A DNA stretch of 64,000 bases. It comes from an uncultured Mucilaginibacter sp. Lineage in GTDB: Bacteria > Bacteroidota > Bacteroidia > Sphingobacteriales > Sphingobacteriaceae. The notes beneath the pieces were generated by a model that ran no database searches, had not been told where the DNA came from, and saw only the letters and a list, made by a program, of their open reading frames with translations. A program made the translations under genes and the position numbers. Below, in pieces: positions 24,883-33,467 of the stretch. The stretch covers positions 62,001-126,000 of the forward strand of contig NZ_CAITNG010000047.1 of the NCBI RefSeq assembly GCF_903893715.1, in the 5' to 3' direction. The first letter of the stretch is position 1; each line of letters begins with the position of its first letter.

Positions 24883-25854
24883 AAATGGGGCATCATCGGC
24901 TGCGGCGACGTAACCGAAGTAAAAAGCGGCCCCGCATTTAACAAAGTAGATGGTAGCCAAATCATAGCGGTTATGCGCCGCGATGCCGCCAAAGCTGCAG
25001 ATTATGCCCAACGACACGGCATAGGCAAATGGTACAGCGATGCCGACGAGTTACTGAACGATCCGGAGATCAACTCCATTTACATTGCCACCCCCCCGGT
25101 TTACCACAAAGAATACACCCTGAAGGCATTGGCCGAAGGCCTCAATGTGTATGTTGAAAAGCCGGTAACCCTGAATGCCAAAGAAGCTATTGAAATCGCG
25201 GAAGCCGCGAGGAAATCTACAGCTAAATTAAGCGTAGCGCATTACCGCCGCGCCCTGCCCATGTTTTTATTTGTAAAGGATTTGTTGGACCGTAAACAAA
25301 TAGGCGATGTGCGTACCGTGCAGATAAAAATGTGGCAATCGCGCAAGCCGCAACTCATTACTTATACCGAGCATGCCTGGCGTGTCGACCCGGCATTGTC
25401 GGGAGGCGGGTACTTTCATGATCTGTCGCCGCACCAGCTCGACCTGATGCTCTACTTTTTTGGCGAGCCCACCCATTTGCACGGCTTCTCGTTAAATCAG
25501 GCTCACATCACCCAGGCCGACGACCATACCGCCGGCCTGGCACTTTTCCCCAACAATGTGGTATTGAACGGCTCCTGGAGTTTTAACGTGGATGACGAAG
25601 AACAGATAGACGAGTGCCTCATCGTTGGCAGCGAAGGCAGCATCATTTTCCCCTTCTTCGGTAAAACGGTAACCTGGCAAAACGGCGATAGCGATGAGGT
25701 GCATATCGAAGAGTTTACCCACCCGCAGCACATACAACAACCCATGATAGAACGCGTGGTCAACTTTTTTAGCGATAAAGGCGATAACCTGTGTTCGATA
25801 GAAGAGGCCATCATTGTCATGCGAATGATAGATTCTTTTGCGGCCAAGCCTTAA
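24865..25854 (+). CDS. Gfo/Idh/MocA family NAD(P)-dependent oxidoreductase
   Basis: A 329-residue cytoplasmic dehydrogenase. The Rossmann motif is WGIIGCGDVTEVKSGPAF, the cofactor/catalytic segment is VEKPVTLNAKEAIE with the conserved EKP Lys, and the C-terminal domain has GGGYFHDLSPHQLDLMLYF with the conserved His of the family. Substrates are usually pyranoses or inositols. Its start codon lies in a degenerate repeat array; the first residues MNQQ are therefore probably not functional. Confidence 0.9.
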   Translation: MNQQTIKWGIIGCGDVTEVKSGPAFNKVDGSQIIAVMRRDAAKAADYAQRHGIGKWYSDADELLNDPEINSIYIATPPVYHKEYTLKALAEGLNVYVEKPVTLNAKEAIEIAEAARKSTAKLSVAHYRRALPMFLFVKDLLDRKQIGDVRTVQIKMWQSRKPQLITYTEHAWRVDPALSGGGYFHDLSPHQLDLMLYFFGEPTHLHGFSLNQAHITQADDHTAGLALFPNNVVLNGSWSFNVDDEEQIDECLIVGSEGSIIFPFFGKTVTWQNGDSDEVHIEEFTHPQHIQQPMIERVVNFFSDKGDNLCSIEEAIIVMRMIDSFAAKP

Positions 25855-25935
25855 TTGTTGTAGTTGACAGATAAATGCTAAATTGCATCATCAATTGCTG
25901 ACCAATAAACATTAACAATTAAAATAAATCCAACC

Positions 25936-26505
25936 ATGAAAAAATTAGTATTGTCCGCGCTTTTTGCATGCGGAACGTTTTTAGCTTTTAATGCCGCCGC
26001 GCAAACCATGGCACCGCCGCCACCCCCACAACCGCCAATGGCTAAACCGGCCGGCCCAAAAAAACCAAGGCCAAGCTTGCCCGATACCGTTAGGGGTACC
26101 TTAAAAAATGGCGTAAACATCGAAATTGCTTACAGCCAGCCCGGTGTTAAGGGTCGTACCGTTGGTAAAGAGATAGCCCCTTTTGATGGCAAAGTATGGC
26201 GAACAGGTGCCAACGAAGAAACTACCATCTCTTTTAGCAAAGATGTAAAACTGGAAGGTAAGGATTTGCCTGCTGGTAAATACAGCCTTTGGACTATCCC
26301 CGGTGCCGATGAATGGACCATCATCATCAATAAAAAAACCACCGAATGGGGCACAGTTTACAGCGATGCTTTTGATGTGTTCAGGGTAACAGTTAAAACC
26401 CAAAAAGCACCCGCCTTTACCGAATTGTTAAAATTCGCGATAGACCCTGCTGGTAAAGTGTCATTTGCCTGGGGCGATTATATGGTAGCTTTCAAAGTAA
26501 AATAA
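25936..26505 (+). CDS. DUF2911 secreted protein
   Basis: A 189-residue exported protein. Residues 1-22 are a signal peptide ending NAAAQ, followed by a Pro-rich linker (MAPPPPPQPPMAKP) of about 35 residues. The DUF2911 domain includes IEIAYSQPGVKGRTVG, WRTGANEETTISFSKDV, LPAGKYSLWTIPG and WGTVYSDAFDVFRV. The family is widespread in Bacteroidota and has no known function. A terminator follows at 26543-26573. Confidence 0.88.
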   Translation: MKKLVLSALFACGTFLAFNAAAQTMAPPPPPQPPMAKPAGPKKPRPSLPDTVRGTLKNGVNIEIAYSQPGVKGRTVGKEIAPFDGKVWRTGANEETTISFSKDVKLEGKDLPAGKYSLWTIPGADEWTIIINKKTTEWGTVYSDAFDVFRVTVKTQKAPAFTELLKFAIDPAGKVSFAWGDYMVAFKVK

Positions 26506-26542
26506 TTACGTAGAGTGCCCGTTTTGGGCAGAAAACAGATAC

Positions 26543-26573
26543 AAACCATCCTGATAGCCGGGATGGTTTTTTT
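26543..26573 (+). terminator. Rho-independent terminator
   Basis: AAACCATCC (26543-26551) pairs with GGATGGTTT (26561-26569), followed by T. It ends the DUF2911 gene. Confidence 0.85.
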
Positions 26574-26862
26574 ATGCCCAAGAATTTGATTGGGCAAATT
26601 ATTGCAAGTTTTATAATTATAGCCCATCGGCAAATTGTTTAATATATATTTTTTTGCTTAAGCTCATTTTTTTATAAACCGGTAAAAAAACTGTGATGCA
26701 GACGGTTCAGGGCTGTTTTTCTTGCTGAATATGTTATTTGTATGGTACTTAGTGCTATAAATTTAACTTAAACATTATGAATTATTTGCAATTTATTGGT
26801 GGGTTATTATACCCTTATTATGTATTTTATTTTACAAAACTATCCTGCGCATCATCTTCGGT

Positions 26863-28710
26863 ATGGTAATGATTCCCGAAGATAAGATTGGCTTGGTTAC
26901 AAAAAAATTCGTGCTTTTTGGTACGGATAAGGAATTACCCGACGGGCGTATCATCGCTACAAAAGGGGAGGCCGGTTTTCAGGCAAAAGCCTTAGCGCCG
27001 GGCTTGTACTGGTTTATGTTCCCCTGGCAGTACGGTATCCGGATGGAAGAGTTTACCGTTATCCCCGAAGGTAAAATTGGTTTGATACTATCGAAAGATG
27101 GTGCCGAAATACCTACAGGTAACATCCTGGGCCGCAAAGTGGATTGCGACAACTTTCAGGATGCCGAAAAATTTCTGACCAACGGTGGTCAAAAGGGTCG
27201 TCAAACAGCCATCATCACGGCAGGTACCTATCGTATCAATACCTATGCTTTTACCATATCCATCGCGGATATGACAGTTATCCACGAAAGTAAAGTTGGT
27301 GTGATTACCGTGCTCGATGGTGAGCCTATTACTATAGGCCAAATAGCCGGTAAACATGTGGAAGGCCACAATAACTTCCAGGATATTGATGCCTTTTTGG
27401 CCAATGGTGGTAATCGTGGTTTGCAGCCCCAAATAGTACTGGCGGGCTCGTACAATATTAACCAATGGGCTGTGCAGATAGAGGAAATCCCGATGACTGA
27501 AGTGCCAATAGGGTACGTAGGTGTGGTGATATCGTACATCGGCGAAGACGGCAAAGACCTTACAGGCGAGCACTTTAAACATGGTAACATTGTGGGCAAA
27601 GGCTTCCGTGGTGTGTGGATGGAGCCGCTTGGCCCGGGCCGTTACCCTATCAATACCTTTACCATGAAGGTAGAGCTTGTACCAACCACAAACCTGGTAT
27701 TGAACTGGGCCAATGCCCGCAGCGAGGCGCATAACCTCGATAAAAACTTGTGTACCATTACCGTACGTTCAAAAGATGGCTTCCCTTTTAATTTGGACGT
27801 GGCACAGATTATTCACATCCCCGCGAATGAGGCGCCAAAGGTTATCGCAAGGTTTGGTAGTATGTTGAACCTGGTATCGCAGGTGCTGGAGCCTACTATT
27901 GGTAACTACTTCCGTAACTCGGCGCAAGACAGCGATGTGATATCGTTCCTGATCACCCGTAAAGAAAGACAGGAATCAGCTAAACAGCATATCGCCGTGG
28001 TTTTGGAAGAATATAACGTGAACGCCGTAGATACCCTTATCGGCGATATCGTTCCGCCGGAAGCTTTGATGAAAACCTTGACCGACCGTAAAATAGCGCA
28101 AGAGGAAGAAAAAACCTACGAAACGCAACGTATGGCACAGGTACAACGCCAGGGTGTTGAAAAGGAAACAGCCATTGCCGAAATACAAAAGGAAATAGTG
28201 AAGGCACAGCAGAGTGTGGAGATTGCCCAACGCACAGCCGACGCTGCCGTTAAGAAATCGGAAGGTGAGGCTACCAGCATGAAATTACAGTTAAACGCGG
28301 AGGCTGCCGCCACAAAAATGCGTGCCGAGGCCGAAGGTGAGGCCACAAGGGTGAGGGCAGCCGCGCAAGCAGAGTCGACTAAGCTGAACGCTTCCGCTGA
28401 GGCCGAAAGGATTTCTAAAACGGGTTTGGCTGAAGCCGAAAAAATCATGGCCATCGGTAAATCCACAGCGGAAGCCTACGAGTTACAGGTGAAGGCCATG
28501 GGTGGTGATAACTTTACCAAATTCAAGATTACCGAAGAGATTGGAAAGAACCATATCAAGGTAATGCCTGAAGTATTGATAGGTGGCTCCAATGGCACCG
28601 ATGGCCCGATCAGCGGTTTATTAGGCTTGAAACTGATGGAGATGATGGATACAAATAAAGACAGCACCGAACCCAAAGTCGCGCCCGCCGCAAAGCCGGA
28701 TAAAAAGTAA
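26863..28710 (+). CDS. Flotillin-like SPFH protein with disturbed N-terminus
   Basis: A 615-residue protein from ATG 26863. The first 250 residues hold repeated beta-rich segments (PEDKIGLVTKKFVLFG, PEGKIGLILSKDGAEIPTG, HESKVGVITVLDGEPI), then an SPFH-like core (FPFNLDVAQIIHIPANEAPK). Residues about 400-545 are a long Ala/Glu/Lys-rich coiled coil with ETAIAEIQKEIVKAQ. Such proteins scaffold membrane microdomains. The expected N-terminal membrane helix is split between frames: ATG 26777 begins MNYLQFIGGLLY, while the continuing frame upstream of 26863 reads PLLCILFYKTILRIIFGM. One missing base near 26810 would join them. Without repair the anchor is lost or a non-ATG start is used. Confidence 0.85.
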   Translation: MVMIPEDKIGLVTKKFVLFGTDKELPDGRIIATKGEAGFQAKALAPGLYWFMFPWQYGIRMEEFTVIPEGKIGLILSKDGAEIPTGNILGRKVDCDNFQDAEKFLTNGGQKGRQTAIITAGTYRINTYAFTISIADMTVIHESKVGVITVLDGEPITIGQIAGKHVEGHNNFQDIDAFLANGGNRGLQPQIVLAGSYNINQWAVQIEEIPMTEVPIGYVGVVISYIGEDGKDLTGEHFKHGNIVGKGFRGVWMEPLGPGRYPINTFTMKVELVPTTNLVLNWANARSEAHNLDKNLCTITVRSKDGFPFNLDVAQIIHIPANEAPKVIARFGSMLNLVSQVLEPTIGNYFRNSAQDSDVISFLITRKERQESAKQHIAVVLEEYNVNAVDTLIGDIVPPEALMKTLTDRKIAQEEEKTYETQRMAQVQRQGVEKETAIAEIQKEIVKAQQSVEIAQRTADAAVKKSEGEATSMKLQLNAEAAATKMRAEAEGEATRVRAAAQAESTKLNASAEAERISKTGLAEAEKIMAIGKSTAEAYELQVKAMGGDNFTKFKITEEIGKNHIKVMPEVLIGGSNGTDGPISGLLGLKLMEMMDTNKDSTEPKVAPAAKPDKK

Positions 28711-28731
28711 AGCTAAATAGTTGCATAGTTA

Positions 28732-28760
28732 AGCGCCGTTGTAAAACAACGGCGCTTTTT
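28732..28760 (+). terminator. Rho-independent terminator
   Basis: AGCGCCGTTGT (28732-28742) pairs perfectly with ACAACGGCGCT (28746-28756), followed by T5. It ends the flotillin-like gene, just before the convergent DUF6496 gene. Confidence 0.9.
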
Positions 28761-28764
28761 GATT

Positions 28765-28941
28765 TTAGTCTTTCTTCTTCGGTACCTTTAGCCCATCTTT
28801 CCTTGCTTCCGATAAGCCAATGGCAATAGCCTGCTTAGGATTGGTTACCTTTTGGCCGCTGCTGCTTTTCAATTTGCCTTCTTTCATTTCGCGCATGTTT
28901 TCCTCAACATACTCCTGCGCTTTTTCCGAATACTTTGCCAT
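28765..28941 (-). CDS. Small DUF6496 family protein
   Basis: A 58-residue Lys/Glu-rich protein, read from ATG at 28939-28941 on the minus strand to TAA at 28765-28767. Text AKYSEKAQEYVEENMREMKE, KVTNPKQAIAIGLSEARKDG and KVPKKKD matches a small conserved family (DUF6496) that I know from Bacteroidota and other phyla, with SGxKVTxxKQAIAIGLSEAR as its core. It has no signal peptide and is probably cytoplasmic; the basic tail suggests nucleic-acid contact, which is inference. It is convergent with the flotillin-like gene. Confidence 0.85.
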   Translation of the reverse strand: MAKYSEKAQEYVEENMREMKEGKLKSSSGQKVTNPKQAIAIGLSEARKDGLKVPKKKD

Positions 28942-29016
28942 GGTGTTTTGATTTTAGATATTGTTGATCTCAAAAACATACATGCAATTCTTTTGCCATC
29001 CTTCAATAAAACGATA

Positions 29017-29064
29017 AATAATTTGCACGTCTGCACATACTCACATTTGCACATTGCTATCGGG
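29017..29064. repeat. Degenerate TTGCACAT word array
   Basis: TTTGCACGTC, TGCACATAC, TCACATT and TGCACATTGC repeat a GCACAT core in the gap before the GH28 gene. The same word (CATTTGCACATCCGCACATT) recurs at about 61294-61313. Confidence 0.5.
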
Positions 29065-29147
29065 AACGATTGCACAAATAAATCGGCACAAATCATTCAT
29101 TTTAGCGTTAAAACTGCTTAGCATTGCTTACCAATTACTATTTCCCG

Positions 29148-30554
29148 ATGAAAAAGCATTTCCTATTTCTATTAACCATTGCAGCTATAACAGGCATTTT
29201 CAAAAATTCCGCCTGCGCACAGGAACACGATATGGCCTGGTATATAAAAAACGCGCCCTTTAAAATGGGTGATATAAGCGAACCGGTGTTCCCTGCACGT
29301 ACATTCGACATCAAAGATTACGGCGCTGTTGGCGATGGGCAGACCCTCAACACCGTAGCAATCGCGAAAGCAATTGATGCCTGCTCGGCAGCGGGCGGCG
29401 GTACGGTATTGATACCGGCTGGCGACTGGCTCACCGGGCCTATCGAGCTGAAAAGCAATGTAAACCTCCATACCGAATGGGGAACACTGGTGCTGTTCAG
29501 CAGCGACCACTCCTTGTTTACCATGAGCGGCGGCCGCGGCAAACCGCAACTATATGGCGAAAAACTGGAGAATGTAGCTGTTACCGGTAACGGCATTTTT
29601 GATGGTGCCGGCGATACCTGGCGCCCCTTAAAACAGGGCAAGGCAGCGCCTACCTTGTGGAACGAACTGACCAAGTCGGGCGGGGTGCTCAATAAGAACG
29701 GCGATATGTGGTACCCAACCAAAGAAGCATCGGAAAACGACCGTTTACGCCCTATAGAAGTAAGTATTGCCAGCAGTAAGAACGTAATGATTGACGGACC
29801 GACGTTCAAAAATTCACCAAATTTTGCCTTTAACCCTAAAAATATAACCAACCTAATCATCCGTAATGTAAAGATCGAGAATGAATACTACGCCCAAAAC
29901 GGGGATGCTATCGATTTGTCGAGCTGTAAAAACGCGATTGTTTACCATTGCACGGTACATGCGGGGGATGATGGCATCTGTATGAAATCGAGCGGGACAA
30001 CCGAAAAGGGCACCGCCGGATTGGAGAACATCATTATTGCCGAAAACATTGTTTACCATGCGCACGGTGGCTTTGTGGTGGGCAGCAATACCGATGCCGG
30101 TATGAACAACATCTGGGTAACCAACTGCAATTTTGTAAACACCGATATCGGCATCCGCATCAAAAGCAACAAAGGCAGGGGCGGACTGGTGCACAACATC
30201 TATATCGACCATGTTTTTATGCGCGACATCCTGAACGAAGCCATCCTGTTCAGCAGTTATTATGAGGACGGCGGCGCGGGACATACCAATCCTCCCGAAA
30301 CCAATGATAAAACACCCTTCTTTCAGGATTTTCACCTGAGCGATATTTACTGTAACGGCGCCAAAACGGCTATCTCCATCATCGGCCTGCCCGATGCGCA
30401 GGTAAACCACCTGTATTTCAACAATATCAAAATATCGGCCAAAAAAGCGGTCTACATTACAGAAGCCAGCGATATTGACCTCAAAAACGTAACCATTATA
30501 TCGCCCGATAAAAACACCTATAACTTAACCAACGCGAAGAATATTAATCATTGA
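29148..30554 (+). CDS. Polygalacturonase-like glycoside hydrolase family 28
   Basis: A 468-residue exported right-handed beta-helix enzyme. The start is taken at ATG 29148 because it begins a good signal peptide (MKKHFLFLLTIA to NSACAQ). DIKDYGAVGDGQTLNTVAIA is the standard N-terminal motif. Catalytic GH28 text is NGDAIDLSSCKN, HAGDDGICMKSSG with the Asp pair, AHGGFVVGSNT with the His, and IRIKSNKGRGG. It should hydrolyse pectin-type galacturonan or a related side chain in the periplasm or outside. It stands alone, not in a visible polysaccharide utilisation locus, although the glycosidase at 10056 and the receptor at 12943 are on the same segment. Confidence 0.93.
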   Translation: MKKHFLFLLTIAAITGIFKNSACAQEHDMAWYIKNAPFKMGDISEPVFPARTFDIKDYGAVGDGQTLNTVAIAKAIDACSAAGGGTVLIPAGDWLTGPIELKSNVNLHTEWGTLVLFSSDHSLFTMSGGRGKPQLYGEKLENVAVTGNGIFDGAGDTWRPLKQGKAAPTLWNELTKSGGVLNKNGDMWYPTKEASENDRLRPIEVSIASSKNVMIDGPTFKNSPNFAFNPKNITNLIIRNVKIENEYYAQNGDAIDLSSCKNAIVYHCTVHAGDDGICMKSSGTTEKGTAGLENIIIAENIVYHAHGGFVVGSNTDAGMNNIWVTNCNFVNTDIGIRIKSNKGRGGLVHNIYIDHVFMRDILNEAILFSSYYEDGGAGHTNPPETNDKTPFFQDFHLSDIYCNGAKTAISIIGLPDAQVNHLYFNNIKISAKKAVYITEASDIDLKNVTIISPDKNTYNLTNAKNINH

Positions 30555-30562
30555 CAAACTGT

Positions 30563-30931
30563 CTAATGGAGTAAGTGCGACAGCCTAACTGCGAAAGTCA
30601 CCCCGCATGCAATCAGCACCAGCGTACTCACCACCAATAGCCAGTTTACATCGGCTTTACTGAATTTCTGCCTCACGGCGACAATAAATATGCTCATAAA
30701 GCCGATGACCACAATAGCCGGGTAAACCAATACCCATTTGTTGGGCATAACAATATATACCTTATCGAGTCGCTTTTGCCAGCCGTTATTGGTAAAAAAC
30801 GGCACAAACGCCATCAGGATAAGAAATAACAATACCCTCACCACCGCTTTGGCGGCGATGCGGCTTATTTTAATGCTTTTGGCAGCAATGCTGGCCGGTG
30901 TTGGTTTTTGTGTTACAGGTTTCTTTGCCAT
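30563..30931 (-). CDS. Small three-helix membrane protein
   Basis: A 122-residue protein with a basic, Ala/Lys-rich N-terminus and three predicted helices (near residues 32-48, 66-85 and 96-115). I do not recognise the family. Its ATG directly follows the stop codon of the MFS pump gene, so it is co-transcribed with it and could be an accessory; there is no direct evidence for that. Confidence 0.65.
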   Translation of the reverse strand: MAKKPVTQKPTPASIAAKSIKISRIAAKAVVRVLLFLILMAFVPFFTNNGWQKRLDKVYIVMPNKWVLVYPAIVVIGFMSIFIVAVRQKFSKADVNWLLVVSTLVLIACGVTFAVRLSHLLH

Positions 30932-32191
30932 TTATTCGTGTAAGGTGATGTTATCCAGTGCGGGTTCCGTAAACTCCTGTTTGCTGATGTTTTTACTACT
31001 TACATGCAGGTAAATAAGCCCTAAAATAGTGAATGTCGTCATTACGCCCGTCATGGGGATGGGGGAGAGCCTGCCCTCGTTCAAAAAACTGACTATGGCC
31101 GACGACAGCGAACCAATACCGAGCTGTAAAAAACCCATCAATGCCGAAGCGATGCCCGCCTGTTTGGCAAAAGGCGCCAACGATAATGCGGCCGCGTTGG
31201 GCGTAATGAAACCCTGGATGCACAAAAAAGTAAAAATAGTCCCCACCATACCAACAAGGCCCATATGCCCGCTGTAGGTAACACCAAATAAGCCTACGCC
31301 GATAAAGCACTGAATGATGAGCGCCGTCTTCATCAAGCCCTCGCTCGAATATTTTTTGATGACCACACTGTTTAACTGGCTAAAAGCGATAAGTCCGGCG
31401 GCAATAAAAGCGAACAGGTAACCAAAGTGCGCTTTATCTACGTGATAGTACGAGATGAAGACATACGATGAGCCCGAAAGATAGGCATATTGACTGCCCA
31501 AGGCTATACCGCCAGTAATGGCATAAACGTAAAACTGCGGATGCTTAAATACGCTGTAGTAGTTGGCAGCGATATGTTCCGGTTTTAACGACAAGTTGGT
31601 ATCGGGTTTACGGCCTGCCGGTAGCCAAATAGCGCAGGCTACAATAACCACCACAGCAATTGCCGCTAAAATGATAAATATATAATGCCAACCCCAATAA
31701 GCGCTTACGTAGCCGCCAATGGTGGGTGCCAGCATGGGTGATACGATGAGTACCAGCAACAGCAGCGATAAAACCTTGGCTATCTCCGTTACCGGGAACA
31801 GGTCGCGCACCAAAGCCCTCGCGGCCACAATACCGGCGCAACCACCCAGCGCCTGCAGCAGCCGCAAAGCGATGAGCAAATGGATGGAATGGGTTGCCGC
31901 GCAGGCCAGCGAAGCTGCCACATATACCGATAAGCCAATAAACAAAGGTTTTTTACGTCCGTAACGATCGAGCAGGGGGCCATACAGCAACTGCCCGGCC
32001 GATATGCCGAAAAAATAACTCGCTAAGGATAACTGTACGCCCGACACATCGGTATGCAGGTCGGCAGCGATGGCCGTAAACGCCGGCAGGTACATGTCGA
32101 TAGAAAACGCACCCAGCGCTGTGATGAACCCTAAAATTAAAATGAGTATGATAAATTGCTTTCTGTCCACTACCGTCTGCCTAAGCGGCAA
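30932..32191 (-). CDS. Bcr/CflA family multidrug efflux MFS transporter
   Basis: A 419-residue 12-helix inner-membrane proton antiporter. SIDMYLPAFTAIAADL in helix 1, GQLLYGPLLDRYGRKKPLF between helices 2 and 3, and RALVRDLFP near helix 4-5 are the Bcr/CflA signatures. Members export bicyclomycin, chloramphenicol or other small molecules; the substrate here is unknown. No ATG is available at the N-terminus; TTG at 32191 or GTG at 32170 must serve as start. The small membrane protein gene follows without a gap. Confidence 0.9.
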   Translation of the reverse strand: MPLRQTVVDRKQFIILILILGFITALGAFSIDMYLPAFTAIAADLHTDVSGVQLSLASYFFGISAGQLLYGPLLDRYGRKKPLFIGLSVYVAASLACAATHSIHLLIALRLLQALGGCAGIVAARALVRDLFPVTEIAKVLSLLLLVLIVSPMLAPTIGGYVSAYWGWHYIFIILAAIAVVVIVACAIWLPAGRKPDTNLSLKPEHIAANYYSVFKHPQFYVYAITGGIALGSQYAYLSGSSYVFISYYHVDKAHFGYLFAFIAAGLIAFSQLNSVVIKKYSSEGLMKTALIIQCFIGVGLFGVTYSGHMGLVGMVGTIFTFLCIQGFITPNAAALSLAPFAKQAGIASALMGFLQLGIGSLSSAIVSFLNEGRLSPIPMTGVMTTFTILGLIYLHVSSKNISKQEFTEPALDNITLHE

Positions 32192-32281
32192 ATATAAACA
32201 GACCTGAAATGATTAAGCCGCGGTTTTTGCCCAATTGTTGATAATAAAAATCACAAATATTATATAATTAAAAAAAACACC

Positions 32282-32289
32282 TACTTTTG
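32282..32289 (+). promoter_or_regulatory. -7 element TACTTTTG
   Basis: A perfect TAnnTTTG match 36 bp before the ATG (32325) of the leucine dehydrogenase-like gene, in a gap with no other gene. Confidence 0.5.
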
Positions 32290-32324
32290 ACCCAAACATC
32301 GAACCTTTATTCTTCTTGTCAAAA

Positions 32325-33413
32325 ATGTCAGCGCAAACAACCAACGATACCTCGGTATTTAACCAGCTCAATATTTTTGCACACCAAAAGGTGGTCTTCT
32401 GTAACGATGTTGCCACCGGCTTAAAAGCCATCATCGCTATACACGATACCACTTTAGGCCCTGCCTTAGGCGGTACACGCATGTGGCCCTACAAAACCGA
32501 AAACGATGCTTTGCAGGATGTTTTGCGCCTTTCACGCAGCATGACGTATAAGGCGGCCATCACGGGCCTCAATCTGGGCGGCGGTTCGGCTGTTATCATC
32601 GGCGATTCGCGCAAAGATAAAACCGAGGCCTTATTACGCATGTTCGGTAAGTTTGTAAAAAACCTGAACGGTGAATACATTACCGCCGAAGATGTGGGCA
32701 CCAACACCCGCGATATGGAATACATCCGTATGGAAACCGAACACGTAAGCGGCCTGCCCGAAAGCATTGGCGGGAGCGGCGACCCGGGACCGGTTGCGGC
32801 ACGCGGTGTGTTTATGGGGATAAAAGGTTGTTTGAAGGAGTTATACGGTAACGATACTTTAACGGGTAAATCCATAGCGGTACAAGGCACGGGCCAGGTA
32901 GGCGAGCATTTGGTTAGGTTGCTGCGCGACGAAAACGCCAAAGTATATGTAAGTGATATCGACGAAGACCGTTTGCGCCAGGTGGCCAAAAAATATGGTG
33001 CCGAAGCAGTGGAGCATAATAGTATATTTGACCTCGATGTGGATATATACGCACCCTGCGCTTTGGGGGCAACCATCAATACCCAAACCATCAACCGCTT
33101 AAAGTGCGCCATCATAGCCGGTTCGGCAAATAGCCAGCTGGAAGACGAACAGGTACATGGTAAAATGCTGCTCGAAAAAGGCATACTATACGCGCCCGAT
33201 TATGTAATCAACGCCGGTGGTTTAATCAATATGTATTCGGAGATTGCGGGCTTTAACAAAAAACGTACTTTACAACTGACCGAAAATATTTACGACGCTA
33301 TTAGGAATGTTTTAAAACTTTCCAAAGCCGAAAACATTTCCACTATCCTGGCTGCAAATAAAATTGCCGAAAAACGGATAGCCGACATCAAAAAAATAAA
33401 AACATCATACTAA
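32325..33413 (+). CDS. Leucine/glutamate dehydrogenase family protein with Ser at the catalytic Lys position
   Basis: A 362-residue protein of Leu/Val dehydrogenase length, starting at ATG 32325 (the frame reaches a TTG at 32316). GPALGGTRMWPY and SMTYKAAITGLNLGGG form the substrate domain; Lys76 corresponds to the carboxylate-binding Lys68 of Bacillus leucine dehydrogenase. Twelve residues later, where the family has the catalytic Lys (GGGKTV, Lys80), this protein has Ser88 in GGGSAVIIGD, codon TCG at 32586-32588. The Rossmann domain is intact (VQGTGQVGEHLVRLL, YAPCALGATIN, PDYVINAGGLIN). Oxidative deamination may therefore be impaired or altered; the fold and cofactor site are retained. Confidence 0.85.
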   Translation: MSAQTTNDTSVFNQLNIFAHQKVVFCNDVATGLKAIIAIHDTTLGPALGGTRMWPYKTENDALQDVLRLSRSMTYKAAITGLNLGGGSAVIIGDSRKDKTEALLRMFGKFVKNLNGEYITAEDVGTNTRDMEYIRMETEHVSGLPESIGGSGDPGPVAARGVFMGIKGCLKELYGNDTLTGKSIAVQGTGQVGEHLVRLLRDENAKVYVSDIDEDRLRQVAKKYGAEAVEHNSIFDLDVDIYAPCALGATINTQTINRLKCAIIAGSANSQLEDEQVHGKMLLEKGILYAPDYVINAGGLINMYSEIAGFNKKRTLQLTENIYDAIRNVLKLSKAENISTILAANKIAEKRIADIKKIKTSY

Positions 33414-33467
33414 TAAAACATAGTTTAACTTCGTTCGTTTTTTAACGGACAAAATCGTTCTTATCAC

